Shown here: piece after piece, positions 45,945 to 60,284 of the stretch | How positions within the stretch are numbered: the stretch's first letter is position 1 | How the letters are laid out: each line of letters starts with the position of its first letter | From: Owenia fusiformis | Lineage: Eukaryota > Annelida > Polychaeta > Sabellida > Oweniidae | Length of the DNA stretch: 64,000 bases | NCBI GenBank assembly: GCA_903813345.2 | Contig: CAIIXF020000011.1 | Coordinates: 31,612,166-31,676,165 of the forward strand | Direction: 5' to 3' | The notes under the pieces: model-generated | Databases searched by the model: none | Seen by the model: the letters and a program-made list of their open reading frames with translations, nothing else | Told to the model about the DNA's origin: nothing | Made by a program: the position numbers and the translations under genes

Positions 45945-48900
45945 ATGACAAAATATAAACGTGGTGGTTTACCTACCGATAGCAAAATGGCAGAACTTGT
46001 AAAAATCGATGTGAATCATTTGACTGAGTCGGAGCGTGACCAGATCATGGCGGTTCTGAAGAGAGATGACGATCTAAGAAAGGCAAATGAGAAAAATATC
46101 AGGTACAGTATATATGTAACTGTGTGTTTAAGATATTAGACATAATTGAATAAGTATACATTCAAGGATTAAGGCTGTATTTTTGTATGACCGCGGTGCA
46201 AGTGAATTGTGTAATATTTTGATGAGTTTTCTCCCCAGGTATCACTAAAAAGAACAATAAGCCCTGCAGAGCAAATTACATGCTCATGTGTTTTCAACAA
46301 AAATAGCTCATCCAAGTGCACTTACACTCACATGATTCTTTTGAAAGACATCATGGTTTATACTGCAATCAAACTCCTGTGGGGCACTAGCAACAAGCCG
46401 ATGTGGTTGACATACGCAATTACCCGACAAGTTTGACACATCATAATCGTAATTAGTAGTGTATGTGCGATTGGATTAACTGTTTTCTTTGAAAACGTGT
46501 GACCATGTAATTTGCAATGCAGGGGCTGATTCTGGGTAGCAGTAGGCCAAGTAGTTAAAGAGGAGATAAGTTAAAGGTTGTATATAACTATCAAAGTGTT
46601 TTGACACCTTTTCAAAGCCTTGATTCAGCATATTGCCGTGTATGTGTAATACTTTTCATCACTTATTTATCTTTTATCACGTAAATTGATAAAATATTGA
46701 CGGAGTGGGAGCTGTTACAACGACCCTTACTTTTTGCAATTTTCAGAAAGTTTCGTCCAGTGTATTTAATGAGTGGCCCACCTTAAATCAAATACAATAA
46801 CATTGCCGTTTTTGGGCTTATTACTTGACAGCATAATGCATTTTTATTATATTGTATTAATATTAATATGAGGAATCTAACGCTTATTATACCCTAGTTA
46901 GGGATAATTTTGTATTCAAATGTAAAAAAAATCTGGGGAATCCACTAAGAGTTGGGAGGTTTCTCCAAATACATTTATATTGTTGGTGGAAATGACGTCA
47001 TATTACATTGGATTTCCACAAGAGCTGACCACGAGTAGTACGTCATCAATATACTTTGGATGATATGGAGACATTCATTGTGACATTTGGTTTGGGGAAT
47101 TCCTGACAACGGCCAAACACTTTCACTTTTGTTATTAGAGCACTTTGACATTCAATTGGAAATCGAAAGTGTATTTATTAGATTTAGTTCAATGAAAAGG
47201 AATCAAATTGATGATTATCCTTTAAAAGTCGTTTTTAACGTTTTCTAATGCCTAGATAGTTATATACATCCTTTAATGCACATGAAGTCATCATGCAAGC
47301 CTATACACTGTGTGATGCAGGCCTATATCTAAAATACATGAACTGATTACTTGTTGGGCTTAGCCAAGCATAGCAAGGTCACAGTAAAAAGTCATTAATC
47401 TAGTTTATTTATCACATCTGTCTGAAAATAAAAGAGACAACACAATGGTAAACAAGAATATCCGAAGCTGCCAAAAGTTTCCAGAAATCTTGACAATATT
47501 GATTTTTCTTATGTACATACATGGATATGCTTAATTTTTCATTTTACCTTATCCTCATATAGCATGGCTTTTATTCATATTTGCATCTGCAACTTCATAC
47601 AACTAATTCATATTTCATTTGCAATATGTTACACAGATACATTAGCAATGACAGCTTTATTAAACCCCTGAAATATATCTAAATGTTTATCATTTAAAAT
47701 ACAAGTGGAAATGGACAAGTAGAATTTTTAATGAGTTGAACAAACTCAAATTAGGTCTACAGATAATTGTATTTGGAAATGCAATGGAAAATTGGAATTT
47801 TAATCATATTCTGAGATGAATGGTATAAAATAAGTATTGCTAAAGTGACATTTTAATTCATGGGTATTAAAAACATACTTGTTCATTGAAAGCAGGGTTT
47901 TTAAAAACACTTTTACTTTTGAGGTTACTGCCCTAAGTATTCTCCTGCAGGGTATATGTGCCACCCAGGGATTTCACTAGAATTTCATTCAGAACTCTGA
48001 AAAAAGAAGCTGAACATGGATCAAGGCCAACTTTTACTTTGGGGATAGTCTTGGATACAAGCCAGAAATGAAATAAACATCTCTAAGCTACATGTAAAGC
48101 AGTAAGATACAGCTTGAAATTGTTAAATGTTTTTGCCTGAATTTTCTGAAAATCCTTCAAATGAAAGACATTTTTGCCTTTGTGTATCTCTTTTCTACTG
48201 AAATTGTGATATATTAAAAAATCATAGGAGACCCTGGGATTAATGTTTTTATGTCACCACCAAAAGTGTTGACATATTGTTATTGTCTCCATTTTTGTGA
48301 TGGTGGTTGGCATCTGACGTTCCACATTCGGCGTCTAACAAATGCTAGGTGGTGACATTTTGCATATTAGTGCCTTGTGTGATATCATTATTTTTCACTG
48401 TTTTTAATAAGTTGGCACCTCTTGAATTAGATTTCTTTAGGTAGCCAGGGTTGACTTTTTAATTATATAATTATTGTTCAATTTATTCAACCTTGGACTT
48501 GAAGAATCTCATATTGATCCAGTATTCCGACAGCTTCAAAAACAGGTTCTGTACCTACAAATTCAAGACATCGAAATCTTTGCAAATTGTAATATAATTG
48601 AATTAAATGAAATGATACTATTATTTCCAAGTTCATTCTTATTTAGATTAAAATCCATGTCTACCCTAACCCCCTCCTATTGATGAAAAGTCTAATAAAA
48701 AGAAGTTCAGTTCTTAATGTCAATTTTGTAAGGATAAAGTTTCACATCTTTTAAAATCATGAACATTTATTTCAATAGATACATAGAATAATATATGTTC
48801 GTAAACTTAAACCTTTTTCATAAATGATAATAAAGTTTTGATTTGAATTGATGACAAATTGTAAGCAGTTCAATGCAAGAGAAGTGACACATTCTGATAA

Positions 48901-51328
48901 CTGCAATAATATCTTTCATTCATATGATTTTTATGTTATGAACATTTTATACCCTATTGTACAAAAACAAGAAAACATCTTGACTTTTGAGAGGGGATTG
49001 TTATATTGCAAAATAATCAAAGTTAAACTTTTTACGATTTTGTTTGCACGTCATAGATTTATCTGCATTACAATCCAGAACCTGTTGATCACGTCAGGAT
49101 ATAACAACGATTTCTACAGCTAAACCTTTGTTCCCAAGTAGAAGTAAATATGCTTTATAAACTATGTATATTTGGATGCCGGCCTGAGTTCCTGAATCAA
49201 TGAAAATAAATCGTGTCTTTCTGGCTTTGAGTTAAGAATTTCACGTTGAAATAAGAAGAGGGTATATTTCAATTGTTCAAATCTTATTTGGATGTAGTCT
49301 AGCTTCAAGCCCCTGTGACTCCCCTCTCCCACTACTTGACTACACAGGTATGGAAACTTCTCACACAGGGGAGGGGAGGTGTGTAGTAGGGAGGGCATGA
49401 GGGCTTGTATAGCTTTATTTGTCTGTAGCATCCATTTGCTTTAGTGATTGGGAGGTCTCTGCTGTTACATTTAAGTCATTAAAATAATCGATGTTCTGAA
49501 TTATAATGTTCACTTTGGCTTATACATTGCTATGAATCATACTCTATTATCAGAAACATCATCTCATAATTTATGGCTTAATTGTAAAATTACAAAATCT
49601 GCATAGCAAAACATAATTGCTGAACTTACATGTATAGAAAATATGCATCACTCGAGAGAAAAATGTCACGATGGACATATTTTAAAGTGTTAAATACTAT
49701 GTAAAAGAGTGGAATCAGGGAGGAATAAAATAAACAGTCATAAAGATAATATACTCAATTGTATAGAAATGCAAGAAAATTATAGACATTTCATTCAAAT
49801 TTGATGTAAATTTTTTTTAAAAGGCATGACTCATAATTGTTTTCTCACAGATTATCAGCTTATTTTCAATATACAATTTGTAATTACAGAACTGACATTT
49901 GAATTGAATTAATCATAAGATCAACCATTGATGAATATAAATGAAAAATAATTATTCCAGACATGTTGTGAATAAACTGAATCTAATTTATTTATATAAT
50001 TTATTCATGAGTAAGCCACATATAGTAGCAGGATGCAAAAATGATTTACTTATTGAATACTCCATTTTCAGATGTAATGAAATTGTATATGATCAATATC
50101 ATCAAGGAAGGTCACATTAAGGATCCAGGCCTAAACATTGACCAGATACCATCATTATTGGTCAAAAAGGACAATTTGAAAAATGTATTTCAGTTGTTTC
50201 CATTATGTTTTTTTCACTACCATAACCAATCATGTATGAGAATACTGTAATTTAATCCTCTGTTTCAGGGGTTGTAACCAAAATAGATAGCCCTTTACTG
50301 CCATGAATTCACCAGTTCCAGGAATGACAATGCAAAATGAGTACTGTATATTGCAAGGTTTGGTCAACCCTTGCAACAATTATACAGCTTCCTCTTCATC
50401 ATTTGGATACTACCATTATGATTAAAAGATGGTGCTTCCTTATAATGTGTATCTATGTCTATTGCAGTAAACTCAAAGCTGAAATCAAACTAATTCGAAT
50501 AAAGGGGGCAGTCAAGGCAGATCAAAATGCTGAGAAGACATGCTCAAGGTGCCGTACAGAGCTTGGTTTCTTTTTCAATTCTGGTGAAATGTGTCCAAAG
50601 TGCCACAGTAAAGTTTGTAAACTATGCAAGGTGGTCGCCAAAGATGGCAAGTGGCTATGCACTCTCTGTTTCAAGCAAATGTAAGTACAATGCTATTATA
50701 AATTAGATATCAGTTTAGATTCGACTCTTTATGAAGTTATCAAGTCAAGCCTTTTTCTTCCCTTTTTAGAATTTAAGATCGATATTTTCTTGGCAATGCA
50801 TTTTGACAATTATTTTTACAAATTTGTAAATGTAGGTAGAATTGGCTTTTTTTAACATTTAAACTGCATTTGCACCCCGTTTCTAAAATCAATTTCAAGA
50901 ACTTTATTTTTGCTCAGTGCAAAATTCTATAAAATAGAACAACACAAACCTTATAATGTATATGAACTAAAAAAAGAGACTTAAATATTTATTATATTTC
51001 AGGGAACTTCAATATGCATCAGGTGAATGGTTCTACAAGAATCTCCAAGAGAAAACTCAAAACAACATAAATCTCTCAGGTACAAATGATCATATTTTGG
51101 TTTAGTTTTAGATACTTTTGACAGAAAAAGAAATAAAAGCATACAGTATTTAGAATATTTTTGAAAAATATTTTTCAGCAAATTACATAAATTAATTTGT
51201 AAATTAAGTTTCTTTTGGCTTGGATCACCTTAAACTACTGAAATCTCATCTCATCTAACAAATATTGTGCTTTTTGTTAGGTACAGAACTCGTCAGAGAA
51301 TCCATCAGGAGGAAGCCACAGCGAAATG
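45945..51328 (+). CDS. Synaptotagmin-like protein (Slp/SYTL4-5-like), N-terminal Rab27-binding homology domain, partial
   Basis: Four exons join in frame: 45945-46102, 50468-50680, 51003-51079, 51281-51328 (phase-1 end; more exons lie downstream). The start may be 45945 or the in-frame ATG at 45987 (MAELVKID), which fits family N termini better. The product is an Slp homology domain: helix 1 (HLTESERDQIMAVLKRDDDL), an eight-cysteine zinc finger (CSRC-x13-CPKC-x4-CKLC-x10-CTLC) and the second Rab-binding helix (ELQYASGEWFYKNL, the SGAWF-type motif), then TELVRESIRRKPQR, which resembles granuphilin/SYTL4. Slp proteins bind Rab27-GTP on secretory granules and dock them to the plasma membrane through two C-terminal C2 domains, which are not in the window. 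A MyRIP/melanophilin-type Slac2 protein is less likely, because RESIRRKP is Slp-like. Confidence 0.88.
46103..50467 (+). other. Intron 1 of the Slp gene (between coding exons 1 and 2)
   Basis: About 4.4 kb with no supported exon. It contains the dispersed repeat ATGTCACCACCAAAAGTGTT at 48251-48290 and a MITE at 49296-49418. Short frames such as 48848-49123 and 50041-50250 have no family features. Confidence 0.6.
49296..49418. mobile_element. MITE related to 38215-38312
   Basis: Left agtctagcttcaagccc pairs with right gggcttgtatagcttta; the interior has ccctccc/gggagg complementary stretches (CACTACTTGACTACACAGG facing ggtgtgtagtaggg). Confidence 0.6.
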
Positions 51329-53012
51329 GTAAGATTTATGAAGATATATCTGTGTGATGGTCATGTTTTGAATGCCAAAATAGGTTGAAAATAAAGGTAT
51401 AGCACGGGATCATAGTTGAAAGGAAACTAGAAATGCAGACCTATTGAAAATGTTTACAATAGTAATGATGTCACATAAATAAGTATGACATGCAACCGCT
51501 TATTTTATGACCCATAAAAGTTTACACAATTTAAAGACATTAAAAGTGTTCTTCATTCTGAGCATTCATTGTTAAGCTATAATTCTGAGTACTAGCTTGT
51601 GATAACTTGTTTATTTAAAGTAGTCTGGACTTGCTAGCAGATCTTAATAATTATTTTTACCATATTTGCATTTCAAAATGTGACCATGAGACTGTACAAT
51701 CATACATCTATGTGCACTGATGTATAATTTATGTAAGGCTGCTTTTTTGTTATTGCTTGATATCAAATCATACAGGCCATTGTTTGTTATAAGATTGTTT
51801 CACATCACACAGGGTTATGCCATCCCAGCATGCATCATCCTTCCAAATTTAGGCCCTTACAAAGTAAATAGATCAGTTAAATACAATTTCTGCCTGGTTA
51901 TCCCACAACCTCCCTTGTCAAACCTTTTTGTGGCATTTTCATGATGTACATTTTTTCTTTCAATTTGTATTTTTGTAGTTTTAAATCAAAAGGGAAAGGG
52001 CTTGGTCACCTGTTCATTTTTTTTATTTTTCAATCCACATACAATTCACATGTAGGGGCATAGTTGGTCATGTGTTGCTATAGTAGTTAGACAAATCAAC
52101 TTCAAGACTAAAACAGTTTTGTATCTGGTCTCCAAATCAAGGTCCATCAGATGTGTTTTCCTTCTCAGAAAAGGGGCGTCAATTTTCCATCATCGGAATG
52201 TAATTCCTCGGTGAAGGCTATTAAATAAGTAAACTTCCATAAATATATAACTGACATATTGAAAAAATTTATAAATTATTGTACCTTTCAACCAAATGAA
52301 CATCTGGATTAGTTATCTGAAAATTTCACAGTTTCAAAATGTTGTTGCATAATGTCAGTTTAGAATTTATCCTCATATATAGATGGCAGTGAGAGTTTAA
52401 GAACAGGCTAACAATCTTTCTCAAAAATACACCATCTACTTAATGAGTTTCTATTTGAGTGACCCTTCATTCATTAAAATAGCTGTCACATTAACCATGT
52501 GGGCTCACCATTTGCCACCGTGTCTATCTCCTGAAATGTAGAAAACATAACGATAATAAAATAATACTCAGAAATTAGCAATAAGTTGATATTACTTTGA
52601 ATATAAAAATGCCTCAGGCACTAATATTGTAAGTTATTCATGATGTAAATTGCATTCCATTTTTATGCAATATGTTAGAGATGCTGACTTTGCTAGATTC
52701 ATATCTTTCCAGAGGCCATTTGAATAGATGCAAAATGCTCCATGGTGGATACATTTAAAACATCTGTTCTTAGCATTTTTGAACCATTCAGACAGTTACC
52801 CTCAAATCAACACAAAATGAATTTTTACCTTCTAGCTGAAATGTCATTTACAATTACATCATTATCACAGGCAGAAAGGCCAAAAAAGATAATCCACTGA
52901 AAATGTCACTAGTAAAATACGAAAGCCATATCAACACTGTGATACGCCATATCTATGGGCTAATGTGTGAGGGTTGACAGGGCAGCATCTTGAACCCATA
53001 TACATCTGACCA
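51329..53012 (+). other. Slp intron sequence
   Basis: Non-coding. It carries at 52376-52530 one copy of a dispersed repeat (tggcagtgagagtttaagaa, then accatgtgggctcaccattt) that recurs at 62406-62524. The variable Slp linker could hide a short exon here that I cannot see. Confidence 0.4.
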
Positions 53013-55735
53013 CCCTTATAAAAAATTCAACCTTGAAAGTCCGAATTTAAACCGTTGCACATTCATTGTACAATCATTGATCCGATCATTTATGCAACCA
53101 TGCCAACCGTTACAATGCAACCATTACAATTTTGGTTGTAAACTCATTGAAAATGTTTCAATCATATGTAACCATTGTAAACGCTTGACAATTTTGGTTG
53201 CATTTCTTGCAACCGTTTCAATCAAATGCAATCCTTTAAAACTATGGCAATTTTATCTCAATACAACATAAAATAATTATCTTGCTCTTTAAAAAATATA
53301 TTTCATGCATACATTTCAGAATTTAAATGGTTTGATCAAAAAGATATTTAAAGTATTGAAATAGTTTAGTAAACTTGTCTTGTGAATGAAAATATATTGA
53401 ACCAATTTTCATCTAACTTTGAAGGATGGTGATTGTCTAACTCACATGCATATTATCTAGATAACAGCAATGCTAAGGCATAGCTTGTCATGACTATCAT
53501 TTTTACAAAATCACTTCACTACTTTTTAAGTTATTGCAAAATCATTTGAAAAAATTTTGATTGGGTCAAGTCTTGGATTTTACACTTCACCTTGTCTGGA
53601 AGGAAGAAATCCTTGAATGGGAAAATAATCTGTTTTGATTTGATATTTTGATTTGATAGAGAAAATGCAATCAGACATTACAGGATGTGTTTTAAATAAT
53701 TAAGTCGATAAGCATAACTTAAAAAACTCTGATTAAAGTTAAGACTCAGTCTATCTAGTTTGATTAGAGTCTGCTTTGAAGGATGTGTCTAAAGAAACTT
53801 TATTAATCCATAAACAAAACAAAAATAATTCGGCAAGGCAAAACAAACCTTATTACAGAGAGACTCTCAGTTTGATTAGAGTCTGCTATAAAGGAAGCAT
53901 CCTATGTAATTTAAATTATTCCATACACAGAACTTGATAAATAATTTGCCAAAGAAAATCTCTCATATTTTCCTCCAGATTTTTCCAAGTTTAGAGTTTT
54001 GAAAAATAAGCCCTGCTTTTGGTTGTTAATTTTTAATCATCAACACATATTATTTAAACTGAAAACACTTTTCAGTACAAATGCTCTGCCCTAGTGAATA
54101 CAGTAAAACCATGGACTTTCAATCAATTGGTAAAACAAACTAAATAAAAATGAAATAAAAAATTCTGAAAATATTATTTGCAGTTTCATATACTTGCTAT
54201 TTGAGATTTCTCAGCACTTATTGAAGTAATTGAATAAAGAAATAAACCCTCAAAAATCTGAAAACACTTCTTAAATTTTAACTCCCCCCTATGCATGAAA
54301 TAGAGAATTAAAATAAATATATGGTATAACACAAGATGAAAATAGATATAACAGAAACTAGGACTATGAACCCTTTTTCTGGTCAAGCATTTTAATTATA
54401 GCCGTTCAACCGTTTTAATTAGCTGTTCAACCGTTTTAATTAGCTGTTCAACCGTTTTAATTGGCTGTTCAAGCATTTTGATTTTCTTTCATGAGAATAT
54501 CAATATGTAGTAGGTATTGTTGTGTTGAGCATTGTTATAAAAAATATTTGCCAAGAAAGAACATGGTAATTAAATCTGTCGTGAATAATGTGTTTCACAC
54601 ATAATATACAGTCAAAATAGTCCTCTTGTTTGTATTTTTTAAATTTTAGTGAGTCATACTCTTGATATTTGGTGTTAACTACACATGGGCACATTTGAAG
54701 ACCCATTTTGCTGGGGGGGGGGCTGGCTACTGGCCTGTTCATTGTATATAAACTTTTGCGGGGGTCCTGAGCTAAACCCTCCGATATCAATATGTTCCCA
54801 AACCAATCTATTTGTATATCATGGGTGTAGCAATAATCCATCTACCTTGACAAAATTTTACTGAAATTATTAATTCAGATGTTTTCCAATTGAAACTGTG
54901 AAAATTAAGTCTTTGCAGCCTGAATGCATTATTACTATAAAAACATTTTCACTAAATAAAGCAATCAACTTGTGATTACATGTTTGTATTATTTTGTACA
55001 TCATATCCTGCTTCTTTTGATCATACATGTATATCAGTCTAATCATGAACAAAAACCATTGTGTCTCATCTTGTGATTTTGTTAAGTTTAAAGGAAATCT
55101 TAAGATTTTCCTTGGTCAATTTCTTAACCAAATTGGAATTTTGCTCAATTCTTTTCATAATTAACATTAAAGATACATTATTTTGGCAATATCAGATAAA
55201 GGGAAATAAACACTAGATATGGTACTTTTAATTGTCTGGTATCGCATTCCTAAATCCGTACTGGAGAAAGAAACATATGAACATGAATTTAGTAATTTAC
55301 TATAATAAACATGCATTTATGCTTGCAGAAAAAATATCCTAATATACTGTTGTTGAATAGAGGTAGATTCAAATCCTTACTTAAAGATAATTTTAATTCA
55401 GGTAAAATGATTACTTTTTTGTAACAATACCAATTCAGGATGGTTGCAGGGCTTGAACTATGTAATCATTGAACAAAACGTATTGCAACCATTTACATTT
55501 CAATGTGAAATGGTTGCAGTTTACAATGGTTGCAGATTACAATGATTGTATAGAAATGGTTGCGCAGTCGTTGAAAAGAGTTGACTTTGTTTGGTTGAAT
55601 GCAATGGTTGCACAATGATTGCTTATCACCGTACAATGGTTTTTCCTTTGATCTTAGTAGTTGAAACAATCAGTATTCAATGATTGATGGAAACGGTTTA
55701 AATTCGGACTTTCAAGGTTGAATTTTTTATAAGGG
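53013..55735. mobile_element. 2.7-kb DNA transposon with TTGCAACC-rich subterminal arrays
   Basis: The left end CCCTTATAAAAAATTCAACC, continuing cttgaaagtccgaatttaaa, is matched inversely at the right end (aaattcggactttcaaggtt, then TTATAAGGG). Next to each end lie 200-300 bp packed with variants of GGTTGCA / TGCAACC and acaatgg (53055-53240 and 55435-55650), inverted relative to each other. The interior has no transposase frame; it contains a four-unit repeat of agctgttcaaccgttttaat at 54398-54480. Confidence 0.8.
54398..54482. repeat. ~20-bp tandem repeat (GTTCAACCGTTTTAATTAGCT)
   Basis: Four consecutive units of ~20 bp, the last diverged (caagcattttgatt). It lies inside the 53013-55735 element. 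Confidence 0.85.
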
Positions 55736-57984
55736 CAGTAACCAATATTTCGTCTGAAAATACGTAAAATGAACTGAGGGCCATCTTTTAAACCTCAGGA
55801 GAGAATAAAAACGACAGAGTAATAAGAGGTAATATACATGTACATGTATAGGCTTGTCTTGAGAATGATCCTTTGTGTAAAGAACTGACTGAAAATCAAA
55901 TTTTGGACAGAAAGAAAATGAAATAATCACATCTGAAATCTCATGTAATATGTCTTACCAACACTGGTTTATCAGTAGGGGCTAAAATGGGTCTTTTTGG
56001 GATCATATTAAACAAATTACATGTAGATGTAAAAAATAAGCCTCAGTTTTCTAAAAATGGGACCAATTTTCTCACCTTTGTCAAATTCCAGGGGTCAGCG
56101 CATTATTCTGAAACCCATTATACTGAAGTGCATTGTACCGAAAGGCGTTATATCGAATGCCTTTAATACCAACACGCATTGTACCAACATTTTCCTGCGT
56201 GTAACTATCTGCATGTAACCTTTAAGAGAAAATGCTTAAAGGGTTCCGATAAGCTTCCCGTATATTTGATAAAATGAAAATCTCCCTTTTATAAATGTGT
56301 GACGATCTAAACTGTACCAATGTTATATAAAAGTTAGAGGTGTTGACACAACGACCTCGAGCCTTTGAACCCTTGAGTATTATTCCGGGATCGAGCCTTT
56401 TATACTAAATGGTGAGCAACACCAGAAACGAGCGTTCGATTTGCTAAACGGTATGCGTCACCCTTTAAAACCCAATTGATAGTCAAATTAGTGTTAAAAT
56501 TTATTTGGAGTAAAATATCAGACAGTTTTCAAGTTTTTACACATGGTATTCATTGATTAAAATTGTAAATCCTTACAAAACAGGAGAACATCTATTTTGA
56601 GACTATTTATTCGGAAAACAACTCAATAGTTTATAAGAATGTGCCTAATAGACATCTCAGTTAGAACAAACTTCTTAAATAGAAGCCAATTAAAAAAACA
56701 TTTATTCTGTGTTGTCTAGCCTTAGCCTAATTCAAGGATCCCTTCTCGAGGGCAGAGAAAAATACAGCAAATTGTATTGAAATTAAATGTAACATATTAT
56801 GTAATTGATGATGAAATATTTTCGCGAACTGACAACATTACGTACATTTTCTATATAGGGGGGGGTGTATAGAGGGTCTTGGAAATGCATATACAATATT
56901 TTTCAGCTCTCTTATACCATATACAATATTTTTTCACCATATACAATATTTTTCACAGCTCTTATACCATATACGATATTTTAGGTGAAATACAATATAC
57001 GATAATTTTGAAACTGCTTTTGGTTAAAGTTTGGATATTTATAAGGAAATAATATTAGGAGAGAATCCATGTACTAAAGTAAATGTATTATTATAAGGCA
57101 ACTAGACTCCACATACATACCACAATGATTTCATTTATTTCAATATGAATTAGACACCATTCGGGTACATCAGCATCAGAAAAGCTGTGACCACATTTTA
57201 TTTTCAGGTAAACAAGTTGATTTAAAACACATTTATGATATAAGATTCATGACTTCTCTTTAGTGATTTAGCAACCTACTTTGACCAAAAAACTAACTAT
57301 GACATTGCTGCAATTTGCTAAAGCCATTAGCCTATTACCTGTAAAAGTACCATAAAGATATTCAAAATTAGCAAAAAACCTGCATCATTGGAATGGGTGG
57401 AACCCAGTGCTCCTCTTTCTTATGACCTACTTTCCCATGACTTATTTAAATGTCCTTCATAGTGAGCTAGGGAAAAAAATTCTTGAAACATAATTGATGC
57501 AAAATTGAGAATGTTGAATGAAAGATTCATCATGTGTTCTATGAAAATAAAGTTTGCTGAGGAAAATATTTATCAGATAGATCTAGATAATGAAGATTCA
57601 CAATGCACAATAATTTTGTAAAGCAGTTACCTGGAAAATATAATTAAGTATTTAAAACAGTTTCAGAAATAAAGGACTTCACAAACTTCCATGTAGATAA
57701 TTCATTTTTGATTGGACTCAGTCTGGAAACTAGTTTGAAATAAAGGCAAGATGAGACTTGATTGTTTAAACATTTGAAACAAGAGACACTTCGGGGTTTC
57801 AGATAAGGCAGCCTCAAAGACAGTATAAGTTAAACAAAGGTGTGTCAAAATTAAGCAAATTTCCATGAAGGACAAACCACATGTTTCACAAATGATTTCA
57901 AGGCAAAGATGTATTGATGAGAATGAAAACTACTCTATGTAACTAGAAATAACTTTCTTTTAAAGGACCACGGACGGTATCGCA

Positions 57985-59125
57985 ACAGATTTCAGTCATA
58001 TATTGGATTTTGGCTATTTTCTGAGGATTTGAACAGGTGCATATGTTAGGCCAATGCATTAACTCCAGGACAAGCAGTCATAGAGATTATAAAATAATTT
58101 GGACTTTAAGACAGGGAAGGTGCAAACACCCCATCAGCAGGCCTGTCAACTGTCCCGCAATTTGCGTATTTGTCACGCATTTGCTGAAGAATTTGAAGTC
58201 ACGCCAGTTTTTTTTGCGTGACAGAAAATGTCACGCAAATACGCATTTTACCTGGTAATTGTCAAGCAAAAATATTTCTGTAGAAATTTTTTCGAAATAT
58301 GTTTACGATACGGTAAAAATACGAACGTCGGAAAAAAACGAACGCAATTTGTTCGGATTTGTCACGCGAATCCCGTATATGTCACGCATGTTCATTGGAA
58401 ATTTTCGTACCTACCCCCCCCCCCCCCCCCCCCCGTTGACGACATCGCGAGCGTAGCGATCGCGAAAAATTTGAGGTGATCAAAGTTTGGCAAAGGTGCT
58501 CAAACTTTGGCCAAAGGTGTTTAAAAGTTGGCCAAAGGTGTTCAAAATTTGGACAAAAGTGTTCAGATTTGGACTTAGGTGTCCAACATTTTGAAGTCAC
58601 TCATATTAGGTGGTCCCAAGTTGACAGCCCTGCATCAGCATGTTTTTCTGTAATGTTGTCCTGATTTCCCTTTCCACACCTGTTTTTCAAGGTTTTTGCA
58701 TCGATCACTCTGTTGCGTTTTGAGACATGGTTAAGATCTTTAAATGAAAATATGATTCATGCAGGGGTTTTAAAGATATCAATTTTGGATGACCAAAATT
58801 AAGCTGAAAACAATGGATCACATGAGTTTTCCCTATGGGAAAATAACATGGGAAATACATGTACTGTTTTCCACTTTATCCCAAATAAATCATATTTTAG
58901 AGGTTAACTGTGTCTCAAAGTGCAACATATTGGTGCATCAAACATTGAAAAAACATATGTGGAAAGGGCTGAAAATAAGGACAACATTTCAGAAAAACCT
59001 TCCCTGTCTCAAAGTTCAAATTATTTTATTACCTCTATGAGTGCTTGATCTGGAGTTAATGCATTGGCCTAACATATGCACCTGTTCAAATCCCCAATAA
59101 ATAGCCGAAATCCAACACATGACGG
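57985..59125. mobile_element. Inner inverted-repeat element (GAACAGGTGCATATGTTAGG arms)
   Basis: Left arm 57995-58073 (atttgaacaggtgcatatgt, taggccaatgcattaactcc) is inverted at 59050-59120 (ggagttaatgcattggccta, acatatgcacctgttcaaat). It encloses the hAT-like element below. Confidence 0.75.
58141..58634. mobile_element. hAT-like non-autonomous element with a 22-base C run
   Basis: The ends CAGGCCTGTCAACTGTCCC and GTCCCAAGTTGACAGCCCTG are imperfect inverted repeats. The interior has repeated TTTGTCACGC words (58170-58390), a poly-C run at ~58413-58434, and five tandem-like TTTGGCCAAAGGTGTT units (58483-58590). Confidence 0.65.
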
Positions 59126-59317
59126 TTTGAAGACCAAATGAACACCTTTTGCTATATTATGCTATATTAGCATTGTGATGCTTGTATTAAAACATGCGCT
59201 GTATGAACACTTTATACTCAAATATTTTCATGATTTATCCCACATACCCCAAAACACGAGTAGCCATAGTGACCATATTTTTCATCAAAGTTAAGATGGT
59301 CAATGACATTTGGCAGT

Positions 59318-60284
59318 CTCACGCCCGGTGATCTGATGAAATGAATGGAGGGGGAGTAGCTGATTTTCGGTAAATTCAACAAATGTTGAAGATTTATTTT
59401 TTCAAGCAAAAGTTTACAATTGAATGGCTACATGAATAGGTGCAGTGCACAGGGAAATATGTTAGGTCTTCTTGGATTTTTTTTGAACTGATGGAGTTCT
59501 AAGATAAAAGGTCTATTAAAAAAGGCGCAGCGTCGCCAACGTGCAAATGCCAATGTTTTTGCTATAAATCAAGCAACAATGGTCTGCAAGACATGTAATA
59601 AATATATAAGCGACATTTTTATATCACAAAATTCATTGCCGGTTTTTTAAAATAATTTTCCAAATGATAGATAAAAAATAATCGAAAATAATTAAAATTG
59701 AACGGAGGGGGGGAGTGAACGGAGGGGGGGAGTAAAATGTCTTTAAGGTGGAAGAAATTTCCACAAATTCGTGTACTTGAAAAATGAACTCACTTACTCA
59801 GTAACTTGATGTTACAACTCTGAAAAGTGAAAAATGGGGACATATGGATTTATTGGAAGTTTTCATATGTCTTATAGACAAATTACTCCCCCCCCTCCAT
59901 TCAATTTTAATAATTTTCGATTACTTTTTATATAACGTATGGTAACATGTTTTACAAAACCCAATAGTTTTGTGATAATTACTTCACTTACAAGTATTTA
60001 TTACAGGTCGTGGAGACCCCTGTTGGTTGATTTATAGCAAAAACATTGGCATTTGCATGTTGGCGACGCTGCACTTTTTTAAAGATCTTTTATTTTAGAA
60101 CTCCACAGTTAAAAAATCCAAAAAGACCTAACATATTCCCCCGTCCACTGCGTCTATTCATTTAGCCATTCAATTGTAAACTTTCTCTTGAAAAAATAAA
60201 TCTTCAAGATTTGTTGAATTTTCTACCGAAAATCAGCTAGATCTACTCCCCCCTCCGTTCATTTCTTCTGATCACCGGGCATGA
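59318..60284. mobile_element. Foldback element with ~400-bp arms (GCCCGGTGATC ends)
   Basis: The left arm 59318-59718 and the right arm 59885-60284 are inverted copies (gtagctgattttcggtaaat, ggcgcagcgtcgccaacgtg, aaatgccaatgtttttgcta shared), with a ~165-bp spacer. The inner edges carry G-runs/C-runs (cggaggggggga). Non-coding. Confidence 0.85.

Noticed and set aside
58228-58479. Frames through the poly-C run (Pro-rich proteins)
   Set aside because: The proline run is translation of a 22-base C homopolymer inside a MITE.
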